In this document: one piece after another, positions 26,187 to 34,717 of the stretch
Layout of the letters: each line of letters begins with the position of its first letter
Position numbering within the stretch: position 1 is the first letter of the stretch
Source of the DNA: Atopobiaceae bacterium UBA1367
Lineage (GTDB): Bacteria > Actinomycetota > Coriobacteriia > Coriobacteriales > Atopobiaceae
Assembly (NCBI GenBank): GCA_002305995.1
Contig: DBRN01000011.1
Location: 124,001-188,000 of the forward strand
Reading direction: 5' to 3'
Length of the DNA: 64,000 nt
Position numbers and translations under genes: made by a program
The notes under the pieces: model-generated
Told to the model about the DNA's origin: nothing
The model's input: only the letters and a program-made list of their open reading frames with translations
The model's database searches: none

Positions 26187-27677
26187 TTAGCGCGTGATCG
26201 TCTCGTTCCAGCCGGGCAGGTCGAGCACGGGCGCCTCGGCGGTGGCGTACATCTGCGCCATGGTGTCTGCCATGGGGTAGACGGTGCCCGTGGCCGACAG
26301 CGTGCATGCCACCCGCAGGTCTGCCGCCTCGGGGCAGAACCAGCGCGAGGCGAAGGTCTCGGCGCCTCCGTTGGCGAAGATCTCCACGACGGAGCCGTCG
26401 ACCAGCACACGCAGGTCGTCCAGCCCGTCGAGGGGAATGGAGCGGCTCGTGCGTCCGGCGGACGATGCTTCGTCGAGGTAGCGGACGCCCAGACGTCCGT
26501 GCTCGTAGAACACCTGGAAGCTGCCGTCGAGCGTGAGCGCGCCCTCACCCTCGATGCCCGTGAGCACGATGTCGGCCATGCGCCCTGCGACGATCGTCTC
26601 GCCGCTCAGCGCCCGCCCGTCCCCACGTAGCCCCTCCAGCTCGGGCACGGGGACCTGGAGGATGCGCCCGTCGGGGCGGCGCGAGAGCAGGCGCGGCACC
26701 GTCGTGCAGTGCCACCACGCGAGCCCGTCGGGGACGGAGGTGTAGTGGTCGTCAAAGGTGCCCATCCACCCCACGAGGATGGTGCGACCGGCATCGTCCA
26801 CGAAGGTCTGTGGGGCGTAGAAGTCGTGGCCGAAGTCCCACTGCACGAAGCCGCGCTCGTCAATGGTGTCGGTGTCGATCAGGCGCTGGCCCTCCGGCAG
26901 CTCGAAGTAGCCGGGCGTCCAGCGGTTGAACCAACGATCCCGCAGGCGCGGCAGGCCTTGCGGTGAGATGGCGAGGTACTCGCGACCATCGAGGCTCACC
27001 ACGTTGGGGCACTCCCAGACGAAGCCAAAGGGGTACTCCGACTCGATGGCGTGGCTGAAGGTCCAGCTGATGCCGTCTTCGGAGTCGTACAGCAGGCACA
27101 GGCCGCGCGTGTCCTCGTGGCGCCCGCCCAGCAGCATGCGACGCCTGCCGTCCTGCTCCCAGACCTTGGGGTCGCGCACGTGACAGCTGCAGTATGCGGG
27201 GTAGTCGGCATTGCGCAGCAGCACCTGCTTGGGCCCAAGGCGCAGGGCGCCCGGAGGCCCGTCTGGGTCCGGCGTCGCCACGCAGGTGATCGTGTTCTGC
27301 TCCCGGCCCGCGTAGACGTAGTCGAAGTCCTTGGGGCTGTGCCCGGGCACGGGGTCAACCACGTTGCCGGTGTAGTAGAGGCGCAGGACGTCCTCGCCGG
27401 ACGGCCCGGCGTCGCGCTCCACGAAGGCGCTGCCGCTGAACACGCCATGGCGATCTTCGGGGATCGACGGCTGGATGGGCACGCCCTCGTACCTCCAATG
27501 GACGAGGTCGGGGGAGCTGAAGAGCCCCCACGCCTTCTGGTCCACTGTGGGCCAGTCGTGATCGTACTGGTAGAAGACGTAGTAACGCCCGCGGAACTGG
27601 CACAGCCCGTTGGGGTCGTTGAGCCAGTTGCGCGGGGAACGCAGGTGAAAGCCGACCTCCCAGCTCCTGTTGGGCAT
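26187..27677 (-). CDS. GH32 beta-fructosidase/sucrose-6-phosphate hydrolase (copy 2)
   Basis: A 496-aa GH32 enzyme with the canonical motifs NWLNDPNGLCQF, CHVRDPKVWE and FVWECPNVV, and a C-terminal beta-sandwich (LRVLVDGSVVEIFANGGAETFASRW). It shares the domain plan of the copy at 18407 but is clearly diverged, for example having the intact NDPNG. No signal peptide, so cytoplasmic. It heads an operon with sucrose phosphorylase and has the CGAT operator 70 bases upstream. Start at 27677 with GAGGAG before it. Whether the two copies differ in preference (sucrose-6-phosphate, sucrose, short fructans) is not visible. Confidence 0.9.
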   Translation of the reverse strand: MPNRSWEVGFHLRSPRNWLNDPNGLCQFRGRYYVFYQYDHDWPTVDQKAWGLFSSPDLVHWRYEGVPIQPSIPEDRHGVFSGSAFVERDAGPSGEDVLRLYYTGNVVDPVPGHSPKDFDYVYAGREQNTITCVATPDPDGPPGALRLGPKQVLLRNADYPAYCSCHVRDPKVWEQDGRRRMLLGGRHEDTRGLCLLYDSEDGISWTFSHAIESEYPFGFVWECPNVVSLDGREYLAISPQGLPRLRDRWFNRWTPGYFELPEGQRLIDTDTIDERGFVQWDFGHDFYAPQTFVDDAGRTILVGWMGTFDDHYTSVPDGLAWWHCTTVPRLLSRRPDGRILQVPVPELEGLRGDGRALSGETIVAGRMADIVLTGIEGEGALTLDGSFQVFYEHGRLGVRYLDEASSAGRTSRSIPLDGLDDLRVLVDGSVVEIFANGGAETFASRWFCPEAADLRVACTLSATGTVYPMADTMAQMYATAEAPVLDLPGWNETITR

Positions 27678-27746
27678 TGGTCTCCTCTCGGCGTGGCGTG
27701 CGGGCATAGGTCGAGGATATGCCTTGCGCGTGCGGGTCTGGCCGTG

Positions 27747-27762
27747 CGGGAACGATTTCACA
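27747..27762. promoter_or_regulatory. LacI-type operator upstream of GH32 copy 2
   Basis: CGGGAACGATTTCACA, matching the operators at 20997 and 23312. It ties the GH32-sucrose phosphorylase operon to the same regulon. Confidence 0.7.
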
Positions 27763-27870
27763 CGATTTGCTCGGGGAGCGGGGGAAGACCGTGCGATGGG
27801 ATGTACCCTTCACGCCCGCTCGCGCGAACTGCGATCCCCGCTGCCGGGTTGGCCCAACGTGTATATGGGG

Positions 27871-28350
27871 CGGGCGGAGAGGGCTCGACCGTGCGAGGGT
27901 GTGGCCGGTGACGGAAAGGGTTTTGCCGAGTTGTGCGGGGCGCGGGCCTCGGTCGGAAAGGGAATCGCCGAGTTGTGCGTGGTGGCTCCCCATGCCGGAA
28001 AGAAAAACGCCGAGTTGTGAGAGAGGACGACCGCCCCTGGAAAGGAAAAGCCCGAGTTGTGCGCGCCGTACCTCCCTGCCGGAAAGGAAACACCCGAGTT
28101 GTGAGAGCCAGCGGGGTCACAACTCGACAAAACCCTTTCCGCCACCGGCCACAAGATCGCACAACTCGACAAAACCCTTTCCGCCACGGGCCCAGACCCC
28201 GCACAACTCGGGGATTCCCTTTCCGGCTGAGGCCCGCGCCCCGCACAACTCGGGGATTCCCTTTCCGGCAGAGGCCCGCATCCCGCACAACTTGGGGTTT
28301 TCCTTTCCATCGTTGACCCAGCTGCCTCACAAGTTGGGAAAGAGACCGTC
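27871..28350. repeat. Repeat array B: 42-bp units in two opposed blocks
   Basis: Same architecture as array A. Left units (GGAAAGG...GAGTTGTG) start at 27871 (degenerate but in phase), 27913, 27955, 27997, 28039 and 28081. Right units in opposite orientation start at 28117, 28159, 28201, 28243, 28285 and 28327 (degenerate). Spacing is exactly 42 in each block and the left-to-right step at the hinge is 36, against 37 in array A. Both hinges share a CCAG-(A/C)G-GGG...CACAACTC core. Several units here carry the variant core CGACAAAACCC in place of NGGNTTTTCC. The 18-bp variable parts differ from those of array A. Long open frames through it are products of the 42-base period. Confidence 0.9.
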
Positions 28351-28613
28351 GCCCATCTCCCGGCACCCATCGGCATCCCTCACATGTCGCATCATCCCGC
28401 CACTACCTATGCGGCACCCCCGAGCTTGCCGACGGAAACCCGCGGAGACCACCGATGGGCCTGCCTTCCAGGTCGCTTCGCGAGACGAGTCTGTGGGACC
28501 TCCTCGATATGAGGCGCCCGACGGGTGCGCCCAACAGGGGAGGGGCATTCCTCCCTGATGAGGGGTCCCCCGCAACCACGAGAGCGGCGGCAATCGTCGA
28601 GAGTGGGGCGTCC
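28351..28613. repeat. Spacer with a duplicated gene-end segment
   Basis: No gene is seen. GGGGC(G/A)...CCTGATGAGGGGTCCCC occurs near 28547-28575 and again at 28610-28637, where it covers the stop of the ACT-MBL gene. This looks like a local duplication of the gene's 3' end, about 64 bases apart. Each copy can form a small GGGGACCCC-type hairpin. Confidence 0.5.
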
Positions 28614-30023
28614 CTACCTGATGAGGGGTCCCCTGCCGGGGCAGATCGTGTACCCGTCGAGCTTGTGGCGAAGCTGCCCGCGAATGCGGCCGGCGAGATC
28701 GGGCTTGGTGTCGTAGCTGGCGCGCAGGTGTGGTTGCAGGTCGAGGAAGGTGCGCTGCAGGTCCGTGAGCCCTGTGTCGTTGACGAGCAGGTCGCCGGTG
28801 AAGGCAACCCGCAGCTCGGGGCAGGTGATGATGGTCTCGCCGCGCGCATGGCCCCCAGCCCCCTCGATGATCCTGAGGTTCCAGTCGCCGAAGCGCATGC
28901 TGCCGATGGTCTCGAGGGGGTCGTCGCCACTGCGGCCACCTATGACGACACAGCGCCCAAGCTGCGGCGTCTCATAGCGCGAGAGGATCTTGGTGAGCGT
29001 GTTGTAGGGGGCGTGCATGGGATTGCGCTCGCGATAGCTCGCCCGGCCCTTGTGCTCGTTGACGAAGTTCGAGTAGCAGGTGCGGTTGAGGTAGACGGTG
29101 TCGAAGAGGCGCAGGAGCCCTGCGGCATCGATGTCGGGGTGGGTGATGAGCGCGCTCTTGCGCCTGAAGGAGAAGTCGCCGAAGAGGTCGTCGAGCAGCG
29201 TGTGCATCTCGTTCTCGAAGCACCCAAGGCCGCAGTCGACGAACAGCAGCGCGCCGTAGTACTCCAGGATGTAGGTGTTGTCGCCAAAGGGCGGCTCGAT
29301 GACGTGCATGGTGAGCCTGTCCGCGAGCCTGTGGCGCGTGACCGTGGCCTTGAAGTCGCGACCGCTGTTCTCGACGATGAGTTCGGCGAAGCGCTGGATC
29401 CGGCCGAAGACCTCCTTCGGTGACTCGTCGCGCTTGTCGACCACCTGCATGACCTTGTTGGCCTGTGCGAGCGCGCCGTTCGTCTCCTCCTGCGAGAGGC
29501 CGAGCGTCTCACGCAGCGTGTTGGCAAAGGTGACGTAGAAGATGGTGCTGTCGAGGAGTCGATCGGTCGCCTCGTAGTCGAGGACGCGCACCTCGCAGAT
29601 CTTGGAGAGGTCATCGAGCAGGCCCTTGATCTCGGCGGTGTTCTCGACGAGCAGGCCCATCTTGAAGTTCTGGTAGGGGGTGCCGTTCTCCTGCGAGTTG
29701 ATGTAGGGGATGTTGACCTCGTGGCGCTTGATGACCTCGAGCGTGGGAAGCAGCGCGCCGGGAACGTCGGGCAGGACGAGCTCGATGAGGATGATCTGCC
29801 GCATGCCCGGGTCATCCACGAGGTACTCGATGTCCTTGAGGCGGTCGGAGATGAGCTCCTGCTGCTCCTCGGTGGCGTCGACCTCGATGAGCAGCGTCCG
29901 CGTGTCGACCGCGCGGTTGTAGTTGACGCGGACGATGTTGCCGCCGCACTCGGCGATGGCCTTGCTGGCGGTGAGGAAGGCGCCAGCCTGGTCGGGCATG
30001 TTGGTGATGTAGGTCTTGCGCAT
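28614..30023 (-). CDS. ACT-ACT-MBL fusion protein with degenerate metal site
   Basis: A 469-aa protein. Residues 1-75 and 80-150 are two ACT domains (TNMPDQAGAFLTASKAIAEC...; ELVLPDVPGALLPTLEVI). Residues 230-469 form an MBL fold (NTYILEYYGALLFVDCGLG), but the HxHxDH loop reads THPDIDAAG (H295, D297, D299), so two His ligands are gone, while GHARGE and FTGDLLVND are kept. ACT domains usually bind amino acids, so an amino-acid-controlled MBL protein of altered or lost hydrolase activity is inferred. The ATG at 30023 follows GGGGGAT. It is followed by array B, 264 bases on. No operon partner. Confidence 0.78.
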   Translation of the reverse strand: MRKTYITNMPDQAGAFLTASKAIAECGGNIVRVNYNRAVDTRTLLIEVDATEEQQELISDRLKDIEYLVDDPGMRQIILIELVLPDVPGALLPTLEVIKRHEVNIPYINSQENGTPYQNFKMGLLVENTAEIKGLLDDLSKICEVRVLDYEATDRLLDSTIFYVTFANTLRETLGLSQEETNGALAQANKVMQVVDKRDESPKEVFGRIQRFAELIVENSGRDFKATVTRHRLADRLTMHVIEPPFGDNTYILEYYGALLFVDCGLGCFENEMHTLLDDLFGDFSFRRKSALITHPDIDAAGLLRLFDTVYLNRTCYSNFVNEHKGRASYRERNPMHAPYNTLTKILSRYETPQLGRCVVIGGRSGDDPLETIGSMRFGDWNLRIIEGAGGHARGETIITCPELRVAFTGDLLVNDTGLTDLQRTFLDLQPHLRASYDTKPDLAGRIRGQLRHKLDGYTICPGRGPLIR

Positions 30024-30370
30024 GGGATCCCCCCGGTGGCCTTGGTTTGTACGATGATAGGCCATTCGGGCGGATTGTCGGCTTTGGTAGCGGTTTGGAA
30101 ACGAGAGGTACGACGGGCGTGCCCGGCAGCTGCGCGCGCGACGGGCAGGGGCTGACGTGCAGCCCCCGCAAAACTGACCACAACATCTTCGTATGAGAGA
30201 TCGGGAGAATTTTTACCTGTCATTTCAGTTTTATGAAGCTCTGAGAAAGATGTTGTGATCAGTCTCACCGGCCTCGCGACAGGTGGGGTCCTGCTGCCGA
30301 GACGGGCGGCCTTGCGACAGGTGGGGTCTTGCCGCCGAGACGGGTGGCCTCCCGAGAGGGTTCCCTCGCG
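30024..30370. other. Intergenic region with an inverted-repeat island and a tandem duplication
   Basis: An AT-rich stretch (30175-30261) is bounded by 15-bp inverted repeats. After it, a 38-base segment starting GCGACAGGTGGGGTC is present twice (30276 and 30314). No gene is seen. The promoter of the ACT-MBL gene probably lies here. Confidence 0.55.
30175..30261. repeat. 87-bp AT-rich element with 15-bp terminal inverted repeats
   Basis: TGACCACAACATCTT at 30175-30189 and AAGATGTTGTGATCA at 30247-30261 are complementary with one mismatch. The core is far more AT-rich than the flanks and has no coding capacity. It could be a tiny non-autonomous element or a regulatory hairpin. Confidence 0.5.
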
Positions 30371-31669
30371 TCAGCCCTGCGCCCCCATCGGCCCGCCCTC
30401 GGGAGCGCCGCCACCCATCGGACCTCCCATGCCCCTGTCGCCGCCCATCATCATCGAGTTGGCGATGCTCGTCACCTCCTCGCCATTGACACGGATGGTG
30501 CCACCCGTGAACGACGAGCTGCCGTCGAAGTCGAAGGCGAACTGTGCGGAGATGTCGATGGTGCCGCCGCTCACGATGAGGTCCCCGTTGGCATCGAGCG
30601 CGTCGGTGTCGCCGGCCGCCATGGTGATGGTCACGTCGCCGCCGGTGATCTCGATGATGGGGGTTCCCATGCTGGCGGACTTGGAGGTGGCGTTGATGCC
30701 GTCGTCGCTGGCGCTGATGTCGATGTCTCCACCATTCACCTGCACGTAGGTGGCCTCGAGCGCCTCTTGGGCCTCGATGGAGAGACTGCCGCCATCTATC
30801 TGGAGGATCGTGGTCGCCCGGATGCCGTCATCGGATGCCGCGATGTCGAAGGTGCCCCCGCAGACGTAGACGTAGCCCAGGGTGTCGTCATCGTCGTTCT
30901 CGGCATGCAGGCCGTCCTTGCCTGCGGTGATGTCAAACGACCCGTCGGCGATGCGGATGGAATCGTGTGCCTCGAGGGCGTCCGAGGTGGCGGAGACGAC
31001 GTAGGTGCCACCGGTGATCGTGAGGTCGTCGTGGCTGGACACGCCGTTGTCGGTGGAGGTGACGACCAGCGTCCCCTGGCCGTTGAGCACGAGGTCGTCC
31101 TTCGAGAAGATGGCGGCGTCCGCGCCCGTGCCCCCATCGTCGACGAAGGCGCCCGTGACCTCCAGGACGTTGGTGGTGCCCTCGACCGTGGTCACAAAGA
31201 CCTTGTCGGCGCTGATCACGCAGATGGCAGGGGCGTCCTCGTTGGAGATGCTCGCGCCATCGAGCACGAGCTGCACCTTCTCGGTGTCTGCGACGTTCAC
31301 GGTGACGGTCACGTCAGTCACGTCGCCGCCGATGACATACACGCCCTCCTCGGTGATGCGGACGTCCTCGCCGCTGGTCAGCGTAAGGTGCGTGGCGTCG
31401 GTGGTGTCTGCTACCTGGGTCAGGTCGCGCTCGGTGAAGAGGTCGGTGGCGTCGATGGCGCCGCCGGAGGTGACGTTGGCGGCAGTGACCGAGGCGGCGT
31501 CTGCCTCCCCGCCGCTGCCGGAGGGCTCTGCCGACGCAGCTTCGGTGGTCTCCTGGGCCGCACCGCTGGTGGCGGGGGATGTCCCGCAGGCGGTCAGGGC
31601 AATCGTCAGGGCCGCAGCGAGCAATCCTGCGCCACCCAGCCTGACGATGGTGTGATCGAGGGCGCTCAT
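30371..31669 (-). CDS. Carbohydrate-binding lipoprotein, Cthe_2159/DUF4353 family
   Basis: A 432-aa secreted protein. The signal peptide ends in ALTACG with the lipid-anchored C28. A Thr/Ala/Glu-rich linker precedes repeating beta-strand turns (GTYVVSATSDALEAHDSIRIADGSFDITAGKDGLHAEN, split over several turns) typical of the right-handed beta-helix of Cthe_2159, a polysaccharide-binding family. Asp-rich turns suggest Ca2+ sites. The end is a Gly/Met-rich tail (GGDRGMGGPMGGG). It would sit on the outer face of the membrane and bind glycans. The ATG is preceded by AAGGAGG. It is a single gene. Confidence 0.85.
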   Translation of the reverse strand: MSALDHTIVRLGGAGLLAAALTIALTACGTSPATSGAAQETTEAASAEPSGSGGEADAASVTAANVTSGGAIDATDLFTERDLTQVADTTDATHLTLTSGEDVRITEEGVYVIGGDVTDVTVTVNVADTEKVQLVLDGASISNEDAPAICVISADKVFVTTVEGTTNVLEVTGAFVDDGGTGADAAIFSKDDLVLNGQGTLVVTSTDNGVSSHDDLTITGGTYVVSATSDALEAHDSIRIADGSFDITAGKDGLHAENDDDDTLGYVYVCGGTFDIAASDDGIRATTILQIDGGSLSIEAQEALEATYVQVNGGDIDISASDDGINATSKSASMGTPIIEITGGDVTITMAAGDTDALDANGDLIVSGGTIDISAQFAFDFDGSSSFTGGTIRVNGEEVTSIANSMMMGGDRGMGGPMGGGAPEGGPMGAQG

Positions 31670-31956
31670 GAGACTGCCTCCTTGGGCTTGTCGTGTCCCT
31701 TGTCAGGCACCAGCCTAAGGGACGAGCCTGAAGGGATGCTGAACGCCTGGGACCCATCACAGCCTGCGCGACATCCTGAGCGGGCTTTCAGGTTGGGAGA
31801 GGGGCCGCCGGGGTCGCTGCCGCGGAGTCGGGTCCGGACTCAGGGTGCCGATCGTTGAGGGGGGCTTTGCCATCTCCGAGCCACGGGGCGCAGGCGGGGC
31901 GATTCTCCTATACTTCAGGCGTCGCACCCACGAAGCTCCCCAAGGAGGCCTGACCC

Positions 31957-33324
31957 ATGTCCATCAGATCGGCCGCGGCGATTGCGGCCTGCAAGGCAAG
32001 CTATCGCGTGATGCGCCTGCTGGGTCGCACGGCACGCGCCCTGCCGGGAATGATCGCGCTCAAGATCGACCCGAACATCATCGACAGGCTGTCCCGCGGG
32101 CACAGGGCCATCGCCATCACGGGCACCAACGGCAAGACGACAACGACGCACGTCGTCCAGCAGGCGGTCATCAACACCTATGGGACCGCAGCCTATGACC
32201 CCTCGTCGACCAACCTCGCGCAGGGCATCGCCACGACGCTCTGTCTCGACAGCACGCTTTCCGGCAGGCGCATGAGCGACTGGGCCGTCATCGAGTGCGA
32301 CGAGGGCGCGACCAAGGTGCTGCTGCCGGCCACGAGGCCGCAGGTCCTGGTGGTCACCAACCTCTATCGCGACCAGGTCGACCGCTACACCAGCTGGACC
32401 ACGGCTCGCGACTACATCATCAAGGCGGCCCAGGCCAGCCCCGACACCGTGCTCGTGCTGGACGCCGACTGCCAGGTGACCGCCTCCATCGCGGATGCCG
32501 TGAGCAACGAGGTGGTGTGGTTTGGCGTGGAGTGCCCCGTCTACGAGGAGGGCATCGGTGACTTCGACGAGCACGTCGCCTGCGTCGACTGCGGCACGGA
32601 GCTGGAGTTTGGCACCCGCACCTTCGCGCACCTGGGCGACTACAGCTGTCCGGGCTGCGGCCGCACGCACCACGAGGCGGACATCGCGTGCACCAGGATA
32701 GAGAACCGGCGCGAGAGGAGCTGCACGCTCACGCTGCGCATCAACGGTGTGGAACAGGTGGTCGAGGCCAACGTGCGCGCCGGCTACGATGTGTACAACG
32801 CCGTGGCCGCCGTCGCCGGCCTGCTCGCGACGGGCATGCCCGAGCAGGACGTGTTCCGCGCGCTTGCCCGCTTCACGCATGCTGCGCATCGCTTCGAGAT
32901 CTTCGACGTCGATGGCACGCCCACGCGCCTGCTGCTCATGAAGAACACGGCTGGCTGCAACCAGCTCATCAACATGCTCGTCTCCGAGGGGCAGCTGCCC
33001 CAGCACCTCGTCTGCCTGCTGGCGGCGGAGATCATGGACGGGCTCTCCACGGAGTGGATACAGGACGTCCGGTGGGAGCGGTTGTGCGGCCCCGACACGC
33101 AGGTCATCGTCGGTGGTCCCAAGTACGCCGACATGCGCGATCGCCTGCTGCGCGCCGGCGTCCAGGGGCACCGCATGCGCGTCCAGACCGACTATGCCGC
33201 GCTCGTGCGCGACATCGCCGCCATCGGCGAGCCGGTGACCGTCATCGCGAACTGCTCGACCATCGAGGCGCTGCGCCTCGAGCTGGTGAAGGGATACCAA
33301 CCCGTCGACTACTGGTCGGAGTAG
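31957..33324 (+). CDS. murT: MurT-like Mur ligase with zinc ribbon
   Basis: A 455-aa protein with the Mur-ligase P-loop ITGTNGKTTTTH, the central motif DEGATKVLLPATRPQVLVVTNLYRDQVDRY, and a zinc ribbon C209-x2-C212/C231-x2-C234 as in MurT. The C-terminal domain is DUF1727-like (TRLLLMKNTAGCNQLINML, YADMRDRLLRAG). MurT acts with the glutaminase GatD to amidate D-Glu of lipid II. No gatD gene adjoins it here: the next gene encodes a DUF975 membrane protein. The ATG follows AAGGAGG. Lone MurT-like proteins could pair with a distant GatD or have another substrate. Confidence 0.85.
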   Translation: MSIRSAAAIAACKASYRVMRLLGRTARALPGMIALKIDPNIIDRLSRGHRAIAITGTNGKTTTTHVVQQAVINTYGTAAYDPSSTNLAQGIATTLCLDSTLSGRRMSDWAVIECDEGATKVLLPATRPQVLVVTNLYRDQVDRYTSWTTARDYIIKAAQASPDTVLVLDADCQVTASIADAVSNEVVWFGVECPVYEEGIGDFDEHVACVDCGTELEFGTRTFAHLGDYSCPGCGRTHHEADIACTRIENRRERSCTLTLRINGVEQVVEANVRAGYDVYNAVAAVAGLLATGMPEQDVFRALARFTHAAHRFEIFDVDGTPTRLLLMKNTAGCNQLINMLVSEGQLPQHLVCLLAAEIMDGLSTEWIQDVRWERLCGPDTQVIVGGPKYADMRDRLLRAGVQGHRMRVQTDYAALVRDIAAIGEPVTVIANCSTIEALRLELVKGYQPVDYWSE

Positions 33325-33549
33325 CCTTCGGTCCGTGTGCGGTCGGGAGGTGCCTGGGTCGATTGCGGAGAGCGTCCTCAGCGCCGCTTCGGTTCGTGTG
33401 CGGACGGGGGGTGCGCCTCCTGCCGCACGCGACGCGGCCAGCCGCTCCCGTTAAGGAAACCGAAAGGTCTGGCGCGAGTTCGGGAAAGGTGCACCCCCTA
33501 TCCTGAGACCATGCACGACCCGAATTGGTTCCCAACAAGGAGGTACACC

Positions 33550-34542
33550 ATGTGGACCAGAGGAGAACTCAAGACCAAGGCCAAGGGGTCGCTCAAGGCC
33601 AACTACTGGAAGGCGGTGCTCGTCGCGCTTCTGGTGATGACGATCGGTGGGGGCACGAGTGCCGCGACCTCGGCATCGGGGGCCTCGTCCCAGATCGCCG
33701 GCGGCATTACTGCCCTCCGGTCAACGCCGACGACGGACACTTCCACCGTCTACGATTATGACTACGACTACGATGACGTGCTCGACGGGACGTACGGCGA
33801 CCAGTCCGTCGTGTGGCCCGACGATGCGGAGACCCTTGGTGGACAGACCGTCAGCGACACAGTGTCCAACGACCTACTGCTGTCCGACGACACGCTGCTG
33901 TCCGACGAAGCAGCCGCGAGCATCCGCGTGGCGGTCATTGCCCTTCTGTCGGTCTTTGTGATAGTGCTCGCCCTCGCGATCGTGACATCCGCCTTCGTCT
34001 TCAACCCGCTGCTCGTGGGCAGCTCGCGCTTCTTCCTGCGCGATCTCAACCAGCCCGCCCAGGTCAGCGAGGTCGGGCACGCGTTTGACAACAACTACCG
34101 CGAGGTGGTCAAGACCATGTTCCTGCGCGACCTCTACACCGTGCTCTGGAGCCTGCTGCTCGTCGTGCCGGGCATCATCAAGGCGTACGAGTACCGCATG
34201 ATTCCATATCTGCTGGCCGATGACCCCAGCATGACCAAGAGCCAGGCGTTCACCGAGAGCAAGCGCATGATGAGCGGACAGAAGTGGCGCGCGTTCGTCC
34301 TCGACCTCTCCTTCATCGGATGGGACCTGCTCTCCGTCCTGACGCTGGGAATCCTGACCGTCTTCTATGTGGGTCCCTACAAGAACCTCACCAATGCCGC
34401 GCTGTACGAGCGCCTGCACTATGGCGGCCAGGACGGCCGTGCCCTGAACGCCGCGTCCCTCTCGCCGGAAGGCGCGCCTGCGCATGCCTCCCAGCTGCCC
34501 GTTCCTCCCCAGGTTGATGCCGACAGCTCGGAGACGGTGTAG
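33550..34542 (+). CDS. DUF975-family membrane protein
   Basis: A 330-aa integral membrane protein. It begins WTRGELKTKAKGSLKANYWKAVLVALL, the DUF975 signature with the first helix. A long extracellular or flexible insertion rich in Asp, Tyr, Ser and Thr (YDYDYDYDD) spans about residues 60-125. The C-terminal helices include DLYTVLWSLLLVVPGIIKAYEYRMIPYLLADDP, and the late LSFIGWDLLSVLTLGI is conserved. Function is unknown. A strong AAGGAGG precedes the ATG. The acidic insertion is longer than in most relatives. Confidence 0.87.
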   Translation: MWTRGELKTKAKGSLKANYWKAVLVALLVMTIGGGTSAATSASGASSQIAGGITALRSTPTTDTSTVYDYDYDYDDVLDGTYGDQSVVWPDDAETLGGQTVSDTVSNDLLLSDDTLLSDEAAASIRVAVIALLSVFVIVLALAIVTSAFVFNPLLVGSSRFFLRDLNQPAQVSEVGHAFDNNYREVVKTMFLRDLYTVLWSLLLVVPGIIKAYEYRMIPYLLADDPSMTKSQAFTESKRMMSGQKWRAFVLDLSFIGWDLLSVLTLGILTVFYVGPYKNLTNAALYERLHYGGQDGRALNAASLSPEGAPAHASQLPVPPQVDADSSETV

Positions 34543-34659
34543 GGCCAGGAGGCTCTCGAACCAGCATCGCCTCCCGCAGGCGACGGGCACCCGGTTGCTC
34601 CCGGTCCTGCGGAGGCGTAGCATCAGACGCAGCTCAGCTGATGCGTCCGTGATGTGGCG

Positions 34660-34695
34660 CAGGGGCCATCCAGGCATCGTCCCGGATGGCCCCTG
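34660..34695 (+). terminator. Hairpin between the DUF975 and response-regulator genes
   Basis: 12-bp stem CAGGGGCCATCC (34660-34671) with its complement at 34684-34695. No T-run. It may terminate the DUF975 transcript or form part of the response-regulator leader. Confidence 0.5.
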
Positions 34696-34717
34696 CGCCT
34701 CGATGGAAGGGGACAAC

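Noticed and set aside
27719..28558. Long frames through array B on both strands
   Set aside because: Same period effect; no ribosome site, no recognisable fold, and several frames are open at once.
30276..30350. CRISPR-like pair of 38-bp repeats
   Set aside because: Only two gapless copies without spacers; a simple tandem duplication.
31915..33300. 461-codon minus-strand frame opposite murT
   Set aside because: Antisense shadow, no ribosome site, His/Arg-rich composition.
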